Part shown: in pieces, positions 17,183 to 26,555 of the stretch
Numbering within the stretch: position 1 is the first letter of the stretch
How the letters are laid out: each line of letters opens with the position of its first letter
The notes under the pieces: generated by a model
What the model was told of the DNA's origin: nothing
What the model saw: only the letters and a program-made list of their open reading frames with translations
The model's database searches: none
Source: Bacillus cereus G9842
Lineage (GTDB): Bacteria > Bacillota > Bacilli > Bacillales > Bacillaceae_G
Assembly: GCF_000021305.1 (NCBI RefSeq)
Contig: NC_011775.1
Coordinates: 62,001 to 126,000 of the forward strand
Reading direction: 5' to 3'
DNA: 64,000 nt
Made by a program: the position numbers and the translations under genes

Positions 17183-17365
17183 TCTTTTTAAACAAGTATT
17201 CCTGTTAAATATGAAAATATTAAGTATATTGTGTTGAAAAAAAGTAGATTTGAAGTAAGTTAAACTTTCATATGATATGCTTATTCTATACTAATTAATT
17301 TTCAGGTGAGGAGTTGATCAGTTATTACTAGTATAGATAATATATATAATGCTTCTATATTCTTA

Positions 17366-17515
17366 ATGTTTTTATCTACTTTTTGTTTTTATCTGTATTT
17401 AAGAAAAATAAAAAGTGAAAGAAAGCTCACTGGTTTCGAAATTACAATGTATATCATTACACAAGTTGGTTACATTCTTTGGGGAATCTATATTATATAT
17501 ATAAATTTCGCTTGA
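17366..17515 (+). CDS. Small membrane protein, start uncertain
   Basis: The frame runs at least from ATG 17366 (49 residues: MFLSTFCFYLYLRKIKSE..., with a second helix MYIITQVGYILWGIYIIYI). The good ribosome binding site GGTGAGGAG is far upstream (17306-17313) and would serve a start near 17321-17324, where only GTT or ATT codons are in frame. It is therefore either a non-canonical start or a gene with a damaged beginning. A strong terminator follows. Confidence 0.4.
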   Translation: MFLSTFCFYLYLRKIKSERKLTGFEITMYIITQVGYILWGIYIIYINFA

Positions 17516-17550
17516 TTTTCAAGTAATTTCTTATGAATGTAAGTTGAATA

Positions 17551-17591
17551 ATACAAAAGGAATCCAATATTATATGGGATTCCTTTTGTAT
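17551..17591 (+). terminator. Intrinsic terminator
   Basis: ATACAAAAGGAATCC pairs with GGATTCCTTTTGTAT around an A/T loop; the stem is nearly perfect and long. Confidence 0.75.
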
Positions 17592-17729
17592 TAATGTACA
17601 GAAATTTATTATCATTAAATTTCGAGATAGATATTAAAATATTCAGGATAAAGTAGTTTTTAAAAAGATATATTTTGTAAAGGTTGTTAAAATTAGTCCT
17701 AACAGATAATAATGTTTGGAGGAATAGAT

Positions 17730-18704
17730 TTGCTAGAATGTAAATTCTGCTTTGTAGAAGGAACAGTAAATGATGGCGACTTTGATTTAGATCAGCGTGA
17801 CATAGGATATTGGTGTAATACATGTGAAGGTTTTAATTATATTAATGAAGATCAAGAGAAGCATAAATTTATTCTTATTATGGAAGACAAATTTAAAAAT
17901 AAAACCACTATTAATAAACCTAAAATAAAATTTAATAAACGCTTATCAGTTTACCGTTATCCAGGAGGAAAAAGTAAGCTAATAGAATACTTATATTCAT
18001 TCATACAGAAGAACAAAGCAAAAAAACTTATATCTCCATATTCGGGGGGAGCTAGCTTTGAGTTAGCTATGTTAGATGCTGGTATAGTTGAAACTATACA
18101 TTTAAATGATTTAGATACGGGAGTGTTCTCATTTTGGTGGCTTGTAAAATACATGCCTTTTGCATTAATTCATCGTTTAGAATCTACAGTCCCTACACAT
18201 AAACAATATTTTGAAGCTCAAAATTTAATTAAATCCGACTATGAGGGAGCAGATTTAGTAGAGGCTGCATGGGCGTCATTGTTAGTAAATAGACTAGCCT
18301 ATAGCGGTATTTATAAAGCAAATCCACTTGGAGGACGGAATGGAAACACAAAGAGCTTACTTTCACGTTGGAATACTGATAACTTAATAGAGAGAATTAA
18401 ATACATTCATTCATTATCTGAAAAAATTACAATAACTCAGGAAAATGCCCTAGCTTTAATAGAAAGAGAGTATTGGGAGGATGGAATTTTGTTTATTGAC
18501 CCGCCTTACTACAAAAAAGGAAAAGATTTGTATCATTGTTATTATAATGAGCAAGATCATATTGAGCTAAGCATCTTACTTCAAAATTTACATATGTGTT
18601 TTCCAGGTAGTGATATAATTATGACATATGATTATAATAAATTTATAAATAATTTATATGAACATCCTGATAAGAGGATAATTGGTCGAAATTACTCAGC
18701 ATAA
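17730..18704 (+). CDS. DNA adenine N6-methyltransferase, Dam/D12 class
   Basis: A 324-residue protein. YRYPGGKSKLI (residues 76-86) is the SAM-site signature of D12-class enzymes, SPYSGGASFELAM the second motif, and DPPY (257-260) the catalytic motif for adenine N6 methylation. The first 40 residues add two CxxC pairs (CKFC, CNTC), a small zinc module not found in E. coli Dam. TTG 17730 follows GGAGG by 7 nt and is preferred over the ATG at 17712. No restriction gene is adjacent, so it looks like an orphan methylase. Confidence 0.8.
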   Translation: MLECKFCFVEGTVNDGDFDLDQRDIGYWCNTCEGFNYINEDQEKHKFILIMEDKFKNKTTINKPKIKFNKRLSVYRYPGGKSKLIEYLYSFIQKNKAKKLISPYSGGASFELAMLDAGIVETIHLNDLDTGVFSFWWLVKYMPFALIHRLESTVPTHKQYFEAQNLIKSDYEGADLVEAAWASLLVNRLAYSGIYKANPLGGRNGNTKSLLSRWNTDNLIERIKYIHSLSEKITITQENALALIEREYWEDGILFIDPPYYKKGKDLYHCYYNEQDHIELSILLQNLHMCFPGSDIIMTYDYNKFINNLYEHPDKRIIGRNYSA

Positions 18705-18762
18705 ATAACTTATAATCTATATATTAAATTTATAAATATAATAATATGGGAGAGAAACATCT

Positions 18763-19041
18763 ATGATAAAAGTTACTCGAGGCTATATGTATAATCCGGA
18801 GGAAAGTACAGTTCTAATAAACGAAATATATTATGAAGCAGCTACAGGAAATAAACTAAGTAGTAAAATGGATACAATAAATTATATAGAACTGTCCGAG
18901 AATATAAGAGTGCAAATAGAGGAAGTAGATTCTAAATCGTATCAAGAAGAGATTATTATGAATGAGGAAGATGGAAAAGTTTATATAAATGAAATTAATA
19001 AGTACGGTAAACCGAAAAAGTTATATGCAACATATCGATGA
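18763..19041 (+). CDS. Hypothetical protein
   Basis: A 92-residue beta-rich protein (VTRGYMYNPEESTVLINEIYYEA) with GGGAGAG upstream. It lies 58 bp behind the adenine methylase and could be co-transcribed. No known motif. Confidence 0.55.
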   Translation: MIKVTRGYMYNPEESTVLINEIYYEAATGNKLSSKMDTINYIELSENIRVQIEEVDSKSYQEEIIMNEEDGKVYINEINKYGKPKKLYATYR

Positions 19042-19112
19042 AGTGTACACGAAAAACTAACTATACAGGTAAGACAATGTATAGTTTATAAGGGAAAAAG
19101 CCATACATAGAG

Positions 19113-19147
19113 AAAAGCTACTTATTTCATCATAGGTAGCTTTTTTA
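19113..19147 (+). terminator. Intrinsic terminator after 19041
   Basis: AAAGCTAC pairs with GTAGCTTT, followed by TTTT. Further on, ATTTTTCGGC (about 19171-19180) and GCCGAAAAAT (19271-19280) form a distant inverted repeat around 90 bp with no gene. Confidence 0.65.
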
Positions 19148-19308
19148 TTATCTTATATATATGACTCATCTATTTTTCGGCATAAAAAAACACGATACGT
19201 TAATATCGCGCTTTTCATGCTATTAAAATGAAAGTCTTACAGACAATGGTTCTATAACGTTTGTGTTGTAAGCCGAAAAATAAATAACCTATAAAGTACC
19301 TTATTTTA

Positions 19309-20295
19309 TCATTTCATTCGTTCTTCAATTTTAAGTGTCGGGAAGTAATCACCGATCTCATTTGTTTCCTTTTCGTTACGATTCATACTAACACTTCCTA
19401 CATTAGCATATGTAACAGTTAATGTTTGCCAACCCTCATGTTTGAGTAACTCATCTGCAAGTTGACTATAGCCATTAACAGCCATATCCTTGGTAGGAAA
19501 TAGTCCGTTGGGTGCTAATGCAATAGTTGCCTTTATTTCACCATTTTTAACAGAAACATTACTTAATTTGTCATCTTTTCCAATAGAATAATACTCAATA
19601 ATTTCTTTCACTTTATCAACTGTAAGTTGCTGTTGTGATTGTTCTACTGTTGATTCCTCTTCAGTGCCAGCTACCTCAGTTTTTACTACTTGCTCAGACG
19701 TTTGTGTTTGAGTATCTTTAGTCGCCGTATCTTTTTCTTGCTCCGAAGGTTGTGTTTCGGTAGTTTCAGGTTCAGCTCTTGTTTCTGATTCTGTTGCTGT
19801 ATCTCCTTGTCGGGATAATTTATCAACACCTTCTTCAGAAGTGCCTGTAGTTTTTCCGTCTCTAATATCTACGATTTTTCCAGCTGCATCAACATACATG
19901 TCTGTCGCTTTATTAAATTGTTCAATAGCATCTTTCCATTCGCTACCTTTTGTATCCGACATTCCTTTTAATAATTTGGATATAGACGACTCATATTCAT
20001 CCATAGACTTAATTAGTTGCTTCTGTTGATATTCATACTTACTATCAGGTACTAGCTCCTTAAAACCCTTAATTACCTCTTTCAATTCCATAAGCGCTTC
20101 TTTATACTCTTTTTGTGATGAAGTTAGTGATTGGTCACCCTTTTGTATTTTGGTCATTTTACTAACTGCTTTTGATATAGCCTCTACTTGCGTTAAAAAG
20201 TCCTTTTCATACTTTGTTTCATCTTTCGTGTTTCCACAACCACTAACAAATAAAATAAGTGGTAGTAAAAAAATAACAAACTTAAGTCTTAACAT
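19309..20295 (-). CDS. Lipoprotein with helical domain and Thr/Glu-rich linker
   Basis: A 328-residue protein. The lipobox is LFVSGC with the lipidated Cys at 20. Residues about 25-145 form a long helical region (FLTQVEAISKAVSKMTKIQKGDQSL). A low-complexity linker (TEPETTETQPSEQEKDTATK) follows, then a C-terminal alpha/beta domain (VSVKNGEIKATIALAPNGLF, GWQTLTVTYANVGSVSM). The ATG at 20295 is preceded by AAGGTG; an upstream GTG frame is less likely. It is probably anchored outside the membrane and spans the wall. The ligand is unknown. Confidence 0.7.
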   Translation of the reverse strand: MLRLKFVIFLLPLILFVSGCGNTKDETKYEKDFLTQVEAISKAVSKMTKIQKGDQSLTSSQKEYKEALMELKEVIKGFKELVPDSKYEYQQKQLIKSMDEYESSISKLLKGMSDTKGSEWKDAIEQFNKATDMYVDAAGKIVDIRDGKTTGTSEEGVDKLSRQGDTATESETRAEPETTETQPSEQEKDTATKDTQTQTSEQVVKTEVAGTEEESTVEQSQQQLTVDKVKEIIEYYSIGKDDKLSNVSVKNGEIKATIALAPNGLFPTKDMAVNGYSQLADELLKHEGWQTLTVTYANVGSVSMNRNEKETNEIGDYFPTLKIEERMK

Positions 20296-20635
20296 GTTGC
20301 AAAACACCTTACTTTCTCGTTTTTATTCTTATTCATTTTATTCCAAACCAACTTACTCTTTTTGAAGATAAATAAATACTGGTTTAGTAAAAGCAGTATT
20401 TAAATGCATTTGATTAGGCTAATAATCTTAACATCTCTTTTTTTGTATATTTGATTTGAATAATATTATAATTATAACATTCACTTTTTCTTTTAGTTTG
20501 TTTTTTAGTATATGAAATGAAAGAAAAAACACTATCTGTAAACATAACGTAATTATGGTTAACTTATTTGGTTAAAAATGTATATTTATCTAAATGATGG
20601 AGAAATATAATGTTTATAATCAGGAGGTGTTAGTA

Positions 20636-20851
20636 ATGAACTTACGTGAAACAAATAATAATAATGATATTCTTTTACCAGCAGCAGCGAGTGCTATTGA
20701 ACAGATGAAATATGAAATAGCAAGAGAATTTGGAGTAACATTAGGGCCAGATGCAACAGCGAGAGCAAATGGATCTGTTGGTGGAGAAATAACTAAACGC
20801 TTAGTTCGTATGGCAGAAGAGCAACTTTCAGGTCAATACAAATCACATTAA
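20636..20851 (+). CDS. Small acid-soluble spore protein, alpha/beta type
   Basis: A 71-residue protein with both signature blocks: [41 protein letters not shown], including the GPR protease cleavage region (KYEIA.EFGV). These proteins coat spore DNA and protect it from UV. AGGAGG lies before the ATG at 20636. Expression should depend on SigG; I could not place a convincing SigG promoter. It places the element in an endospore former. Confidence 0.92.
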   Translation: MNLRETNNNNDILLPAAASAIEQMKYEIAREFGVTLGPDATARANGSVGGEITKRLVRMAEEQLSGQYKSH

Positions 20852-20856
20852 TTTAA

Positions 20857-20896
20857 AAAAAGACATTACCTGGTATAAGGTGATGTCTTTTTTTAT
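20857..20896 (+). terminator. Intrinsic terminator after the SASP gene
   Basis: AAAAGACATTACC pairs with GGTGATGTCTTTT across a short loop, followed by T residues. Confidence 0.75.
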
Positions 20897-21024
20897 ATAA
20901 ATAAGACTGCAATTACTTTAACAGAATATTCAATTTTATATTTATAAAATTGTAAAATTCTCCCAATTAGTTATATGTATGATATGCTTATATTGTAATA
21001 TATAACACATAAGGAGGGTTTATT

Positions 21025-21447
21025 ATGAAAAAGAAAAGATTGGTAACGTCTGTTTTATCATTAGCTTTAGCTGCTAGTGTAGTATTCCCATCATTTGCAA
21101 GTGCGGAGTATAACGACATTGGTTCAGTAACAGTAATAGGTGATAAAGAGGCTACATCTGGATTTAAAGTTAATCCTGGCTATGGTTATATTAAACTATG
21201 GTTTGAAAATAAAGGTCAAAGTAAAGTATTAGTAACAGTAAAAAATGCCAATACCGGAAAAAAATACTTCACTTATGAACTAGCAAAAGATGAAAAATAT
21301 ACTTGGAGAAGTGTAGAGAAATGGCCAGGAGGATCTGTAGCATCAGGTAATTATGTGATTACATATCGAGATGGTAATAGTGGTAATGTTAAAGTTAATT
21401 TTGCAGGATTTTCTTCTAACGACGAAGACGAAGGACGCAGAGGATAA
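21025..21447 (+). CDS. Secreted protein with beta-sandwich-like domain
   Basis: A 140-residue protein with AAGGAGG upstream. The signal peptide MKKKRLVTSVLSLALAASVV... ends at ASA before EYNDIG. The mature part is beta-rich (YIKLWFENKGQSKVLVTVKNANTGKKYFTYEL, SGNYVITYRDG) and ends in an acidic DEDEGRR tail. It resembles small secreted Bacillus proteins of unknown role. It is monocistronic with its own terminator. Confidence 0.7.
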   Translation: MKKKRLVTSVLSLALAASVVFPSFASAEYNDIGSVTVIGDKEATSGFKVNPGYGYIKLWFENKGQSKVLVTVKNANTGKKYFTYELAKDEKYTWRSVEKWPGGSVASGNYVITYRDGNSGNVKVNFAGFSSNDEDEGRRG

Positions 21448-21479
21448 CTTAGTTATAAAATATTATTTATATTTTGTTA

Positions 21480-21516
21480 AGATGATTTCAGTACAATTCT
21501 GAAATCATCTTTTTAT
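21480..21516 (+). terminator. Intrinsic terminator after 21447
   Basis: AGATGATTTCAG pairs perfectly with CTGAAATCATCT, followed by five T. Confidence 0.85.
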
Positions 21517-21607
21517 ATTTTCTATTAAAATAGTATAGTTTCCATATTAAGAATAATTTAATTAATATTAAGTTATTAAAAATAAAAACTAGTAATTTAA
21601 TATTTAA

Positions 21608-21659
21608 TAATAGAGAAACCCTGTAAAAAGCGTTCATTCTTACAGGGTTTCTCTATTAA
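21608..21659 (+). terminator. Second hairpin in a gene-free stretch
   Basis: AATAGAGAAACCCTGTAA pairs with TTACAGGGTTTCTCTATT. No gene ends nearby on the + strand, so it could end a small transcript or act on either strand. The rest of 21520-21955 is A/T-rich without a supported gene. Confidence 0.55.
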
Positions 21660-21955
21660 TGAATTTTAAAAAACATTTATCTATTTTTAAACATATAGAA
21701 TATTTATTTTATAACTATATTTATTTTTTTGAAAGTACTAATCTAATAATAGTGATATAATTTAATAAAATTCTAAAAATATATTAACGAAACCAGATAT
21801 TTATAGTTGAATATAAATCATCATTCACATTGTTTTTACGAGTGTTAAAATGATGATTCATTATGAAATATTTACATAACAAATACAACATTATGTCTTT
21901 TCATTTGTTGCTTAGATTACTTATGGCTGTATTTATTAAAAAGGAGGAAATGATT

Positions 21956-22183
21956 ATGGAAGAGTATGAGGGTCTTAATTCTATAAAAGGATCATGGAAA
22001 AGTTTTTTTATAAATTTGACTATAGGTACCGTTACAGTTTTATTAGTTGGGTTAGGTATTAGGTATGCTCATGGAATAACTGAAAAAGAAGAAAATCAGA
22101 AAAAAATAAAAGTTGAACAGACTAGAAGTAACGTAAACAATACAGAGGAAAAAGTTGCAAAAGAATTAAATAGGGATAGATAA
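21956..22183 (+). CDS. Small single-pass membrane protein
   Basis: A 75-residue protein. AAGGAGG fits the ATG at 21956; the ATG at 21950 is too close. One membrane helix (FFINLTIGTVTVLLVGLGIRYA) is followed by a hydrophilic, charged tail (ITEKEENQKKIKVEQTRS) with coiled-coil character. The function is unknown. Confidence 0.6.
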   Translation: MEEYEGLNSIKGSWKSFFINLTIGTVTVLLVGLGIRYAHGITEKEENQKKIKVEQTRSNVNNTEEKVAKELNRDR

Positions 22184-22256
22184 AATTTTCAAAACAGAGT
22201 AGATATTTGCATTGTCAAATTAAAAGTTGTTGTGTGAATGTAAAGGAGCTGGGGAA

Positions 22257-22982
22257 ATGGGAGAAAAGAAATTCGAATTGAATGAAGAGCAAAAATCTGT
22301 ATTACTGAAGGCTTTAAAGGATATACACTTTGCTAATGCTCAATTACGTGAATGGGTTAGTAAAGATTCGCTTTCAGTCGAAATGTCAAAAAAACTTCCA
22401 GCACTGATAGAAAGCTATTTTAGTGAAGCATCAGAAGTGCTAAATTATGAATCCTATTTGTTGGAAGAAAAAGAAAAACGATATGTTGAGATTAAAAAGG
22501 CCAATCAAACGATACATGAGTTACAGATTAAATTAGGTTCTGAAAAACCTATTGATGGTTTAAAAGAACAATTGAAATTTCTTTCTGAAATCGTAAGAGA
22601 TTGGTGGAACAACGAAGGATTTAATCATGTGAATGAAATAAAATATTATCCCTATGGCGAAATGAGAGTGGAATTTTGTTTTATGCTAGAACACTATCGT
22701 ATTCATAGTAAAACTCCCGTAGCAGATAAAAGAAGTCGAGCGGGACACATTCAGTATCTACGTGATCAGGGATTTGAATTTGCCGATTTCGAAAAAGGAA
22801 GTAGTGAAAAACTGAACTTAATTGACAATCATCAAAATCGTACATTACTTTTAGAGATGCTTACAGAACGTTTTCCTTCTATTGAAGTGCATAGTTTTAG
22901 CAATCATAGCAGTTACTCTAACAAAGAAGTTTTTATTATAAGGCATATAGATGCTTCAATTTGTAATCTAGCCGATATATAA
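22257..22982 (+). CDS. Hypothetical coiled-coil protein
   Basis: A 241-residue protein with AAGGAG upstream. The N-terminal 100 residues are helical, with a coiled coil (YLLEEKEKRYVEIKKANQTIHELQIKLG). The C-terminal half is alpha/beta (GEMRVEFCFMLEHYRIHSKTP, RAGHIQYLRDQGFEFADFEKG). No family is recognised. Its codon use appears slightly less AT-biased than its neighbours. Confidence 0.6.
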   Translation: MGEKKFELNEEQKSVLLKALKDIHFANAQLREWVSKDSLSVEMSKKLPALIESYFSEASEVLNYESYLLEEKEKRYVEIKKANQTIHELQIKLGSEKPIDGLKEQLKFLSEIVRDWWNNEGFNHVNEIKYYPYGEMRVEFCFMLEHYRIHSKTPVADKRSRAGHIQYLRDQGFEFADFEKGSSEKLNLIDNHQNRTLLLEMLTERFPSIEVHSFSNHSSYSNKEVFIIRHIDASICNLADI

Positions 22983-23063
22983 TATCGGTGAAATTTAACA
23001 ACCATTAAATTAATATTGTTTAATTGATTTTAAAATTTATAAAGAAAAAGGAGGGTTATTTGC

Positions 23064-23348
23064 ATGTGGAAAATCAAGATGAACAGAATTGTTTGGTTAT
23101 TAAAATCTATTGCCACGATAGGGTTATGGTTATATGTATTACCTGAATTACTGAATCCTAGAAACGTTCCTTTTAGGTTTCTTTTAGATTTATCTTCATC
23201 TGACCTTGGAGAGTCATATTTGGATATTTTATTATTTTGCTTTCTATATGTGATTTATTTTATTTTTGTAGTATTCATAGCACATAAGGTAATTTGGTTT
23301 AAAACACTTACACAGAAAGATCAAAATGAAAAATCGGGAATTTTATAA
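23064..23348 (+). CDS. Small membrane protein
   Basis: A 94-residue protein with two membrane helices (WLLKSIATIGLWLYVLPELL and DILLFCFLYVIYFIFVVFIA) joined by a short extracytoplasmic loop. AAAGGAGGG lies 8 nt before the ATG. No family is recognised. Confidence 0.6.
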   Translation: MWKIKMNRIVWLLKSIATIGLWLYVLPELLNPRNVPFRFLLDLSSSDLGESYLDILLFCFLYVIYFIFVVFIAHKVIWFKTLTQKDQNEKSGIL

Positions 23349-23492
23349 AAAGAGAAAGCAAATCAAATTTATTTACAAGAAAGACTATTAAAACCGTTGA
23401 TAAAATAAAAATTAAGAAAGTAGTAACAAAATATTAGATGCTTAATCACATACAACTTTAGATTTTGTATCAAACGAAGAGAGGAGTATTTT

Positions 23493-23945
23493 ATGGGAGT
23501 ATCTTGGAGATATTTTAGAGAATATCAAATTGTAGAACATGAAGAAAATGATTTTGATGAAATGATAAGGTATTTTGATGATGGAAATTTGATTTTGACT
23601 TACATAACTAGTGGAACATTAAGGACTGTATTCGAAAATTATGGAATACATATACCAATATATAATCAATATGAGCCACCAAACTTAAAGATATTAGAAT
23701 TAGTTTCTCCAAATAAAATATTTCATGCTTGTGAGGATGCCATAAAAATTCTAAAAGAAGGAATTAACCCAGAATTTGAGGGTTTTGATGGAGAAAAAAA
23801 TTTGTTATGGGAAATGGATGATCTTGATGGACGGAATGGTGGAAGCAGAACAATAGTGGAATTAAATGAAAGGATAATTGATAAATTAGAGTACATAAAA
23901 TCCATTTCTAATCGGGGATACTATTTTATTGAAAATGATGATTGA
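23493..23945 (+). CDS. Hypothetical protein
   Basis: A 150-residue acidic protein (MGVSWRYFREYQIVEHEEND) with a polar C-terminus (LLWEMDDLDGRNGGSRTIVEL). GAGGAG precedes the ATG. It could belong to the small immunity-like or regulator-like proteins common on Bacillus elements, but no specific match can be made. Confidence 0.55.
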   Translation: MGVSWRYFREYQIVEHEENDFDEMIRYFDDGNLILTYITSGTLRTVFENYGIHIPIYNQYEPPNLKILELVSPNKIFHACEDAIKILKEGINPEFEGFDGEKNLLWEMDDLDGRNGGSRTIVELNERIIDKLEYIKSISNRGYYFIENDD

Positions 23946-24007
23946 ATATACAGTTTTCAAGAATCACTTGCGAGAAATAAAAAATTAGAACAAGGTGTTG
24001 TTACAAT

Positions 24008-24988
24008 ATGCAATTTGATAAAAGAGAGAAACTAAATACTAAAGAAGCTGCAAAACAACTAAACATTGCTGAATCTACTCTGCACAAGTATGTTAAAGAT
24101 GAGTTAATAAAACCTGTTTATGATGATTGGAAACAAGATGGTAGCCGTCTGTTTTATGTTGATGATATTGAACGTCTTGCGGAAGCAATAAAGAAACCTA
24201 AGGGTATTACAATTTCTGAACTAGCAAAAAAGGTAGGTAAAACAAAAACATATATACAAAAACATATTAAACTAGGTAATTTGTCAGCAGAAAAAATAGT
24301 TTATAGGGGTAAACAAACATTCTTGATAGATAGTGCAGAGGCAAAGAAATTCATTGAAAAAGTAAATGTAGGAAGTAGCTCAAGACATTTTATCAATATT
24401 GATGGGAAAGATTATTTTTTATATCAATTATTAGTAAATAGAATTACAAATAACACAGCTCGTATTATAGATATTGAAATAGGGAAAGTTTTGACCGATT
24501 GTAATGAAGTTAAAGAATTAGAGACTATATTAAATGAGGGTTATCATCCAAAAGTTAAAATTGAAAAGGGAAGAGGATTTACAACTAAAAAAGTTGTGAC
24601 ATTCACATTTCCACTTCCGCAAAATTTTGATGACACATTTTATAATGTAATTGATTGGTTGTATGCTAATATAAATGGAAGTAATATAACAATAAATATT
24701 AAAGAAGAAAAAATATTAGTTACTATAAAACCAATTACAATTTCTACACAAATTTATAATTGTCAGCAAGAAATAAACTTACTGAAGAAGTTTATTTCAG
24801 AAGGTAATATAAGTATTAGAGATGAAAAAATAATCCTTACAAGCGAATGGGATGGAGTATCTTTTAATTTAAGACATTTTGAAAAAGAGCATTTAAAAAA
24901 GTGGGCGAGAAAAAAAGGCATTTCAATGGAGCAATTATGTGAAGATCTAATCAGAGAAAGCCTAAGTAAAATGGAAACGGAAGAATAA
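24008..24988 (+). CDS. MerR-like helix-turn-helix protein
   Basis: A 326-residue protein. Residues 9-58 (LNTKEAAKQLNIAESTLHKYVKDELIKP...SRLFYVDDIERL) form a MerR-type winged helix. A second HTH-like unit follows (ITISELAKKVGKTKTYIQKHIKLGNL). The remaining 200 residues are alpha/beta and end in an amphipathic helix (KEHLKKWARKKGISMEQLCEDLI). Two DNA-binding units in a row suggest a regulator or plasmid maintenance protein, possibly partition or replication control. Confidence 0.65.
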   Translation: MQFDKREKLNTKEAAKQLNIAESTLHKYVKDELIKPVYDDWKQDGSRLFYVDDIERLAEAIKKPKGITISELAKKVGKTKTYIQKHIKLGNLSAEKIVYRGKQTFLIDSAEAKKFIEKVNVGSSSRHFINIDGKDYFLYQLLVNRITNNTARIIDIEIGKVLTDCNEVKELETILNEGYHPKVKIEKGRGFTTKKVVTFTFPLPQNFDDTFYNVIDWLYANINGSNITINIKEEKILVTIKPITISTQIYNCQQEINLLKKFISEGNISIRDEKIILTSEWDGVSFNLRHFEKEHLKKWARKKGISMEQLCEDLIRESLSKMETEE

Positions 24989-25008
24989 ATTTAATCTTTT
25001 AGAATTAA

Positions 25009-25038
25009 GGGCCAATAATTAATTGGTCTTTTTTTATA
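25009..25038 (+). terminator. Intrinsic terminator after 24988
   Basis: GGCCAATAATTAATTGGTC folds on itself, followed by seven T. Confidence 0.7.
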
Positions 25039-25174
25039 ATTTATATTGGTTTTAAAATTAATTAACTTTATCGTGTTCATAAAATTCTAATCCTATTAAC
25101 ATTCCTATGCGTGAATATTCATAATATTTCTATGATATAATTTGATTGTAAATACTAGGAAAAGAAGGGATGGT

Positions 25175-26095
25175 ATGACACAAATAAAAGTTACGCCTGA
25201 ACAATTAGAACAGGCAGCTAAAACAGTACAAAATACTAGAAACACCCTAGAATACATACATAAAGATTTAAGCAATCAAACAGAATATATCGCTTCACAA
25301 TGGAGTGGTGCAACAAGTGATCGTTTTTATCAAATGTTTAACGATACAAAGCCAAAAATGTTTTCTGTCCTTCAAACATTAGATAATATTGCTGAACAAC
25401 TCTTACATTCTGCTAATAAATTTCGAACTGCAGATCAACTCTATGGAGGGAATTTGGCGGGAAATGAAGATGTAAACAACACCAATTCTTCAGAGAAAAA
25501 TACAGAAGTTGATATGGGAAAAGTAACTAGAGATCTAGCAGGAGAACTGACAGGAGAATATGATTTGAGGCGTGTCATAGAAGGTGTTGACCCTGATACG
25601 GGAGAAAAACTTTCATGGTGGGAGCGTAGCCTAGCTGGAGTAATGGTGGTAGGTGGTATTACGCCTATCGGGAAAGGTGTTAAGATTCTCAAATCTGGGA
25701 AAAAAGTTGCAAATGCTTTAGATGCTGCAGCACAATTAGAAAAGAGAAGAGAGATCCTAGCAAAAAATACGAAGGCTGGAGATGTTTTTGAAAAAGAAAT
25801 GGAAGCAATTATTCGTAAAGAAAAGGTACAATCTGAATTAAATAATCAAGTTACGATTATGACAAAATCAGGAGTTCGAACACGTTTAGATATAGCAGGA
25901 AAAGATATTGATGGTAAAATAGATTTAATAGAGTTGAAATCATCACCTACTGCACCTCTTACTAAAAATCAGAAAAAAGCTTTTCCAGAAATTGAAGAGA
26001 GTGGAGCAGTAGTTAGAAGCAGAAGTAAGCCACCTTTCGAATATCTTGAAGAAATCCCACCAACTAAAGTTAAAGTGATACGAAAAAATGACTAG
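25175..26095 (+). CDS. WXG100 polymorphic toxin with PD-(D/E)XK-like nuclease tip
   Basis: A 306-residue protein. Residues 1-90 are a WXG100 domain (WSG at 43-45), the signal for ESX/type VII secretion. Residues about 122-175 (ELTGEYDLRRVIEGVDPDTG, SWWERSLAG, TPIGKGVKI) form a pre-toxin linker. The C-terminal 110 residues hold TRLDIAGKDIDGKIDLIELKSS (D250, E253, K255) and Q266, a restriction-endonuclease-like core that should cut DNA. The ATG at 25175 follows AAGGGATGGT. The next gene is probably its immunity protein. Confidence 0.78.
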   Translation: MTQIKVTPEQLEQAAKTVQNTRNTLEYIHKDLSNQTEYIASQWSGATSDRFYQMFNDTKPKMFSVLQTLDNIAEQLLHSANKFRTADQLYGGNLAGNEDVNNTNSSEKNTEVDMGKVTRDLAGELTGEYDLRRVIEGVDPDTGEKLSWWERSLAGVMVVGGITPIGKGVKILKSGKKVANALDAAAQLEKRREILAKNTKAGDVFEKEMEAIIRKEKVQSELNNQVTIMTKSGVRTRLDIAGKDIDGKIDLIELKSSPTAPLTKNQKKAFPEIEESGAVVRSRSKPPFEYLEEIPPTKVKVIRKND

Positions 26096-26107
26096 GAGGT
26101 TTTTTAT

Positions 26108-26467
26108 ATGGCACTGCATGACATAGATCAAGTAGATTTAATTTCGCTAGATAATGAAAATAAAGATATAGTATATTTAACTATTTTTGATGCATTAGAT
26201 TGGGAAGAAGAACATGAGCATGCATTACTTTTACAAGAAAAGATAAATAGATACCTTGCATTTATTGAAAGTGGAGAAATATATGAAACAACTCCTGAAA
26301 CAATAGGTAAAGATAAATTTGTAATACAGGTATATGCGCTACACGAATGTAATGAATATGGTGGAGAATTTTATACTTTAGTTCGTGAACATTTACATGG
26401 TGCAGGTTATGGGCTACAATTCAATTTCCAGCCAATGGAATCTATTGAAAGCAATACAGAAAAATGA
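26108..26467 (+). CDS. DUF6572-like protein, likely immunity to the preceding toxin
   Basis: A 119-residue acidic protein. The pattern DIDQVDLISLDNENKDIVYLTIFDALDWEEEHEHALLLQEKINRYL with FIESGEIY matches the DUF6572 family, often located next to toxins of this kind. It starts 12 bp after the nuclease with AGGAGG and should neutralise it in the producing cell. Its acidity fits binding to a DNA-mimicking or basic active site. That it blocks this toxin is inference from position. Confidence 0.65.
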   Translation: MALHDIDQVDLISLDNENKDIVYLTIFDALDWEEEHEHALLLQEKINRYLAFIESGEIYETTPETIGKDKFVIQVYALHECNEYGGEFYTLVREHLHGAGYGLQFNFQPMESIESNTEK

Positions 26468-26510
26468 AAACAAAGACTATATAGCTTAATGTTGAAGATA
26501 GCTTTAAAAA

Positions 26511-26553
26511 TACAAAAAGGACCTCTAATTTGCGTTAGGTCCTTTTGTATTTT
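26511..26553. terminator. Convergent terminator between immunity gene and HU
   Basis: TACAAAAAGGACCTAA-like arm pairs with TTAGGTCCTTTTGTA; T tracts lie on both sides, so it can serve both strands. Confidence 0.7.
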
Positions 26554-26555
26554 GA

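Noticed and set aside
21659..21771. A short + strand frame of 33 codons in the gene-free stretch
   Set aside because: No ribosome binding site and very low-complexity A/T composition.
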